From contig JAEWMJ010000027.1 of assembly GCA_023393165.1 (NCBI GenBank), positions 1 through 64,000 of the forward strand: a stretch of 64,000 bases of DNA, read 5' to 3'. This DNA is from Bacillota bacterium (lineage in GTDB: Bacteria; Bacillota; Clostridia; Christensenellales; Christensenellaceae). The notes beneath the pieces were generated by a model, which saw nothing but the letters and a program-made list of their open reading frames with translations, searched no databases and was not told the origin of the DNA. The position numbers were made by a program, and so were the translations under genes. This document shows, one piece after another, positions 61,471-64,000 of this stretch; the stretch's first letter is position 1; each line of letters starts with the position of its first letter.

Positions 61471-62502
61471 ATGAAGAAGTACAAGGTTATAGTGTGGGGC
61501 CTGGGCAATGTCGGCCGCGCCGCGATCCGTATGATTATGGATAAGGAATCGCTGGAACTCGTCGGGGCCATCGACGTTGACCCAAACAAGGTGGGCAAGG
61601 ACGCCGGTGAAGTCTTCGGATTCGGGAAAACCGGCGTAGCCGTCAGCAGCGATGTGGACAAGGTTTTTGCGATGGATGCGGACGTCATCCTGAACTATAC
61701 GCCTCTGGTACGGGACGAAAAGGGCGGCTTTACGCCAAGCGCCAGGGATATGTGCCGGGCGCTCAGCGCGAAGAAAAACGTTATCACCACCATCCCGATT
61801 TATTATTCTCAGGTGACCACTCCCGAACTTTATAAAATGATCGACGACTGCGCCAGGGAAAACGGCGTGACTTATCTGCCTTCCGGGCTGCTGCCGGGCG
61901 CTTATGCGAGCTATATCCCAATGGTGATCAGCGGCATTATGGGGCGGGTTGACAAAATCGTTGTGGAAAGCGGCGAGGACGACCAGCACAACAATTCCAG
62001 CTGGGTCCGTGTATTCGGCTACGGCGTGGATCCGAAAGTATTCCCAAGCGAAAGGCTGAAAGCGGGAATCGTGTCCTACTATGTCTCGGGCGTTTACGAA
62101 ATGGGCGACCGCCTGGGATTCAAATTCGACGATTTCAAGAACACCCATGAGGTGTTCACCGCGCCGGAGGACCTGCACCCGGTTTTCGGCACCGTGAAAA
62201 AAGGCACGATCTGCGGGCACCGGTTCACCATGTCCGGTTACGTTGGCGGAAAAGAGGCCGTTACCCTGCGCTATGTACATAAAATCTGCAACGATGTCGC
62301 CCCGGAGCCGCCGATCCACGACACGGTCCACATTGAAGGCCTTCCCGGCGACATTGATATGGAACTACGCGGCATGATGCCCCTTGATGAAAGTTATGTG
62401 ACCAGCGCGGCGCCCACCGTAAACATCATCCCCGCCGTTGTGGAGGCCGAACCCGGATTCCGCCAGGCGATGGATCTTCCGGTGGTCGTTCCGATCCGGT
62501 AA
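61471..62502 (+). CDS. Dihydrodipicolinate-reductase-like NAD(P) dehydrogenase
   Basis: A 343-aa Rossmann-fold oxidoreductase (VIVWGLGNVGRAAIRMI at the N-terminus, then VGAIDVDPNKVGKDAG). Its length and layout resemble the DapB-like amine dehydrogenase family that includes 2,4-diaminopentanoate dehydrogenase, but the substrate is unclear. It forms a two-gene operon with an SDR 15 bp downstream. RBS AGGAGG is 7 nt before the ATG. The coding sequence looks richer in G+C than its neighbours, hinting at recent acquisition. Confidence 0.75.
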   Translation: MKKYKVIVWGLGNVGRAAIRMIMDKESLELVGAIDVDPNKVGKDAGEVFGFGKTGVAVSSDVDKVFAMDADVILNYTPLVRDEKGGFTPSARDMCRALSAKKNVITTIPIYYSQVTTPELYKMIDDCARENGVTYLPSGLLPGAYASYIPMVISGIMGRVDKIVVESGEDDQHNNSSWVRVFGYGVDPKVFPSERLKAGIVSYYVSGVYEMGDRLGFKFDDFKNTHEVFTAPEDLHPVFGTVKKGTICGHRFTMSGYVGGKEAVTLRYVHKICNDVAPEPPIHDTVHIEGLPGDIDMELRGMMPLDESYVTSAAPTVNIIPAVVEAEPGFRQAMDLPVVVPIR

Positions 62503-62517
62503 TCAGGAGGCAAAAAA

Positions 62518-63291
62518 ATGAAATATCAGTTTGACTTTACAAATAAAGTGGTGCTGGTCACCGGCGCGAGCCGGGGGCTTGGGCGGGCCTATGCCTGCGG
62601 ATTCGCCGGACTTGGTGCGAAGCTGGTGCTGGCGGCAAGAGATGTGGAAAAACTGAACGAAACAGCCGAACTGGTGGAAAAGGAAGGCTGCAGGGACTAT
62701 AAAGTCATCCCTTGCGACGTGCTGGATATCAAGTCCATGGACCATCTGCTTGATGAGGTGGACCGCATCTACGGAAGGCTGGACGTCCTTGTTAACAACG
62801 CAGGCGTCGGGCACAAGATCCCGGCGGTAAAAGTGCCCATGGAAGAATGGCGCCGTGTAATCGGGACCAATCTGGACGCGCCCTTTTACCTGAGCGCCAG
62901 GGCGGCGGAACGCTTTATGATCCCCCAGGTTAGCGGGAGCATCATCAACATCGCCTCTATGGGCGGATTTACCGGCATACCGGGCGGAGCCGCCTACAGC
63001 GCCAGCAAAGCCGGGCTGTTAAATATGACCCGCGCGCTTGCGGGCGAATGGGCAAAGGACAACATCCGCGTGAACTGCGTCTGCCCGCATTACACCGAGA
63101 CGGATATGGTGCGGCCGCTGATGCAGTACGAACAGTGGATGAAACTCAACGCCCTGCGCACCCCGCTGGGGCGTCTTGCCCAGCCGGAAGAAACGGTGGG
63201 CGCGGTGCTGTTCCTGGCGAGCGACATGGCAAGCTACATCACCGGCGGGTATATCCAGGTGGACGGAGGTTCGCTGGGCGTTGCGTACTGA
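62518..63291 (+). CDS. Short-chain dehydrogenase/reductase
   Basis: A 257-aa classical SDR. The cofactor loop TGASRGLG, NNAG, the catalytic Ser (IASMGG region), Tyr-Lys in YSASK and the C-terminal ITGGYIQVDGG are all present. Resembles gluconate 5-dehydrogenase or 3-oxoacyl-ACP reductase; the substrate cannot be fixed. RBS AGGAGG is 7 nt upstream. It shares the GC-rich composition of its partner gene and may work on the same compound. Confidence 0.88.
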   Translation: MKYQFDFTNKVVLVTGASRGLGRAYACGFAGLGAKLVLAARDVEKLNETAELVEKEGCRDYKVIPCDVLDIKSMDHLLDEVDRIYGRLDVLVNNAGVGHKIPAVKVPMEEWRRVIGTNLDAPFYLSARAAERFMIPQVSGSIINIASMGGFTGIPGGAAYSASKAGLLNMTRALAGEWAKDNIRVNCVCPHYTETDMVRPLMQYEQWMKLNALRTPLGRLAQPEETVGAVLFLASDMASYITGGYIQVDGGSLGVAY

Positions 63292-63331
63292 TCGCAAATT
63301 TTTCATTATATAAATGCCGGAAGAGCAAAAC

Positions 63332-63370
63332 TGTAAAAAACCCCGTTTTCAGAAAGTGAAAACGGGGTTT
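63332..63370 (-). terminator. Convergent terminator
   Basis: A 13-bp perfect stem AAACCCCGTTTTC/GAAAACGGGGTTT with a 7-nt loop. Six T follow on the minus strand (for the DUF2284 gene) and three on the plus strand (for the SDR operon). Confidence 0.88.
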
Positions 63371-63419
63371 CAAATGTTCGGAAGTATAAAGGCAATCCGG
63401 GCTAAAACGCGCTTGAATG

Positions 63420-63911
63420 TTATTCCACAAGAATTAATCCAAAATAATTCTGAGCTTCTTCTCTGCTTCTTAAAGTATTAATCATGTAACCGTTATTCCG
63501 GACAGTTTGAAAAACATCTATTCCGCATGCTTCCATTGCCGGTATCACATCCAGTGGAAAATTACACCCTTTCGGATTGCATTCCTTGCATTTGCCGCAT
63601 GGCCCGCTGCCAAAGGCAATCACCTTGTAATATCCGTCCAGAAATATCTCTTTTGCAACCTTTACAGCAATATCGGTAACAATAGACAGATCATGGCAGC
63701 AGAAAAGAATCGCCGTTTTGTAACAGTCTATCATTTCCTGCGTTTGCTTATAACCAGGAGATTTAGGCGGACAACGCCAACTCGCGCCGTATTTTTTACA
63801 GCCATATTGGCATTTATATATTGTCCATGGCGCTGTCACAATAGCTGCGGGTTCGATTATTTTGCTACTAACTGCACCCAGGCCGTTTAACATTTTCTGA
63901 TACTTTTCCAT
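63420..63911 (-). CDS. DUF2284 metal-binding protein
   Basis: A 163-aa protein of the DUF2284 family of predicted metal-binding proteins. Cysteines occur as KCQYGCKKYGASWRCPP (~33-49) and GPCGKCKECNPKGC (~108-122), consistent with a zinc or Fe-S cluster. The function is unknown. AGAGG lies 9 nt before the ATG. Bases 63912-64000 hold only its leader. Confidence 0.85.
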   Translation of the reverse strand: MEKYQKMLNGLGAVSSKIIEPAAIVTAPWTIYKCQYGCKKYGASWRCPPKSPGYKQTQEMIDCYKTAILFCCHDLSIVTDIAVKVAKEIFLDGYYKVIAFGSGPCGKCKECNPKGCNFPLDVIPAMEACGIDVFQTVRNNGYMINTLRSREEAQNYFGLILVE

Positions 63912-64000
63912 AACGATTTACCTCTTTTATTGACCAAATTCCAGGCAATTATATCGCCGAACTTCCATTTATCTCTTTTCAAGATTTTTTAAGATTTCGT

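Overview
The window looks like the chromosome of an anaerobic, low-to-moderate-GC Firmicute of the class Clostridia, probably a gut or fermentative saccharolytic species. The basis is strong AGGAGG-type ribosome binding sites (RBS), frequent TTG starts, sigma-A promoters, lipoprotein-anchored sugar-binding proteins, an FMN riboswitch on ribDEBAH, an OhrR/peroxidase pair, BlaI/BlaR-type regulation and RbsABC-type sugar transporters. No rRNA, tRNA, CRISPR, phage or IS transposase gene was seen. The genus cannot be fixed from this sequence alone.

Layout: (1) 0.2-5.3 kb: two soluble chemoreceptors (a PocR-MCP and an unusual MCP fused to a sugar-binding domain), a PAP2 phosphatase and deoC. (2) 5.6-15.0 kb, sugar cluster A: an RbsABC-type transporter, a zinc polyol dehydrogenase, a PfkB kinase and a URO-D-like protein, followed upstream by a LacC/FruK-type kinase and ROK repressor operon. 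(3) 15.2-28.6 kb, cluster B: one long minus-strand operon under a LacI repressor with clear operators. It encodes an RhaM-type mutarotase, a transporter with two permeases, a URO-D-like protein, two ManA-like cupins, and the kinase/3-epimerase/4-epimerase set that takes L-xylulose to D-xylulose 5-phosphate. (4) 28.9-38.4 kb, cluster C: URO-D-like protein, DhaK, a transporter with two permeases, DhaL, a DeoR regulator and an RpiB/LacAB isomerase. A 280-bp MITE-like inverted-repeat element lies between DhaK and the binding-protein gene. (5) 38.6-42.5 kb: riboflavin operon with its riboswitch, terminator and promoter. (6) 42.6-47.5 kb: glutathione peroxidase plus ohrR on the plus strand with a recognisable operator, a DEAD-box helicase, and a BlaI/BlaR1-type pair whose sensor domain is not penicillin-binding. 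(7) 47.5-55.2 kb, cluster D: a cupin glucose-6-phosphate isomerase, the ribulose-monophosphate enzymes HPS and PHI, a ROK kinase, a DeoR regulator and a transporter. A candidate small RNA lies at the 3' end on the other strand. (8) 55.4-64 kb: cysteine-rich hypothetical, a LarC1-only/DUF362/permease operon, a large lipoprotein, a plus-strand dehydrogenase pair that looks more GC-rich than its surroundings, and a DUF2284 protein.

The window is a concentrated sugar-scavenging region. Four independent RbsABC-type transporters each sit with their own kinase, isomerase and regulator genes. Recurring themes are a stem-loop just 3' of every binding-protein gene and a URO-D/MtaA-fold protein of unknown role in three of the four sugar operons. 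The substrates of all four operons are inferred from enzyme content, not known. Best guesses are a polyol or ketose (A), L-lyxose or another source of L-xylulose (B), a tetrulose or triulose (C), and an uncommon hexose (D).
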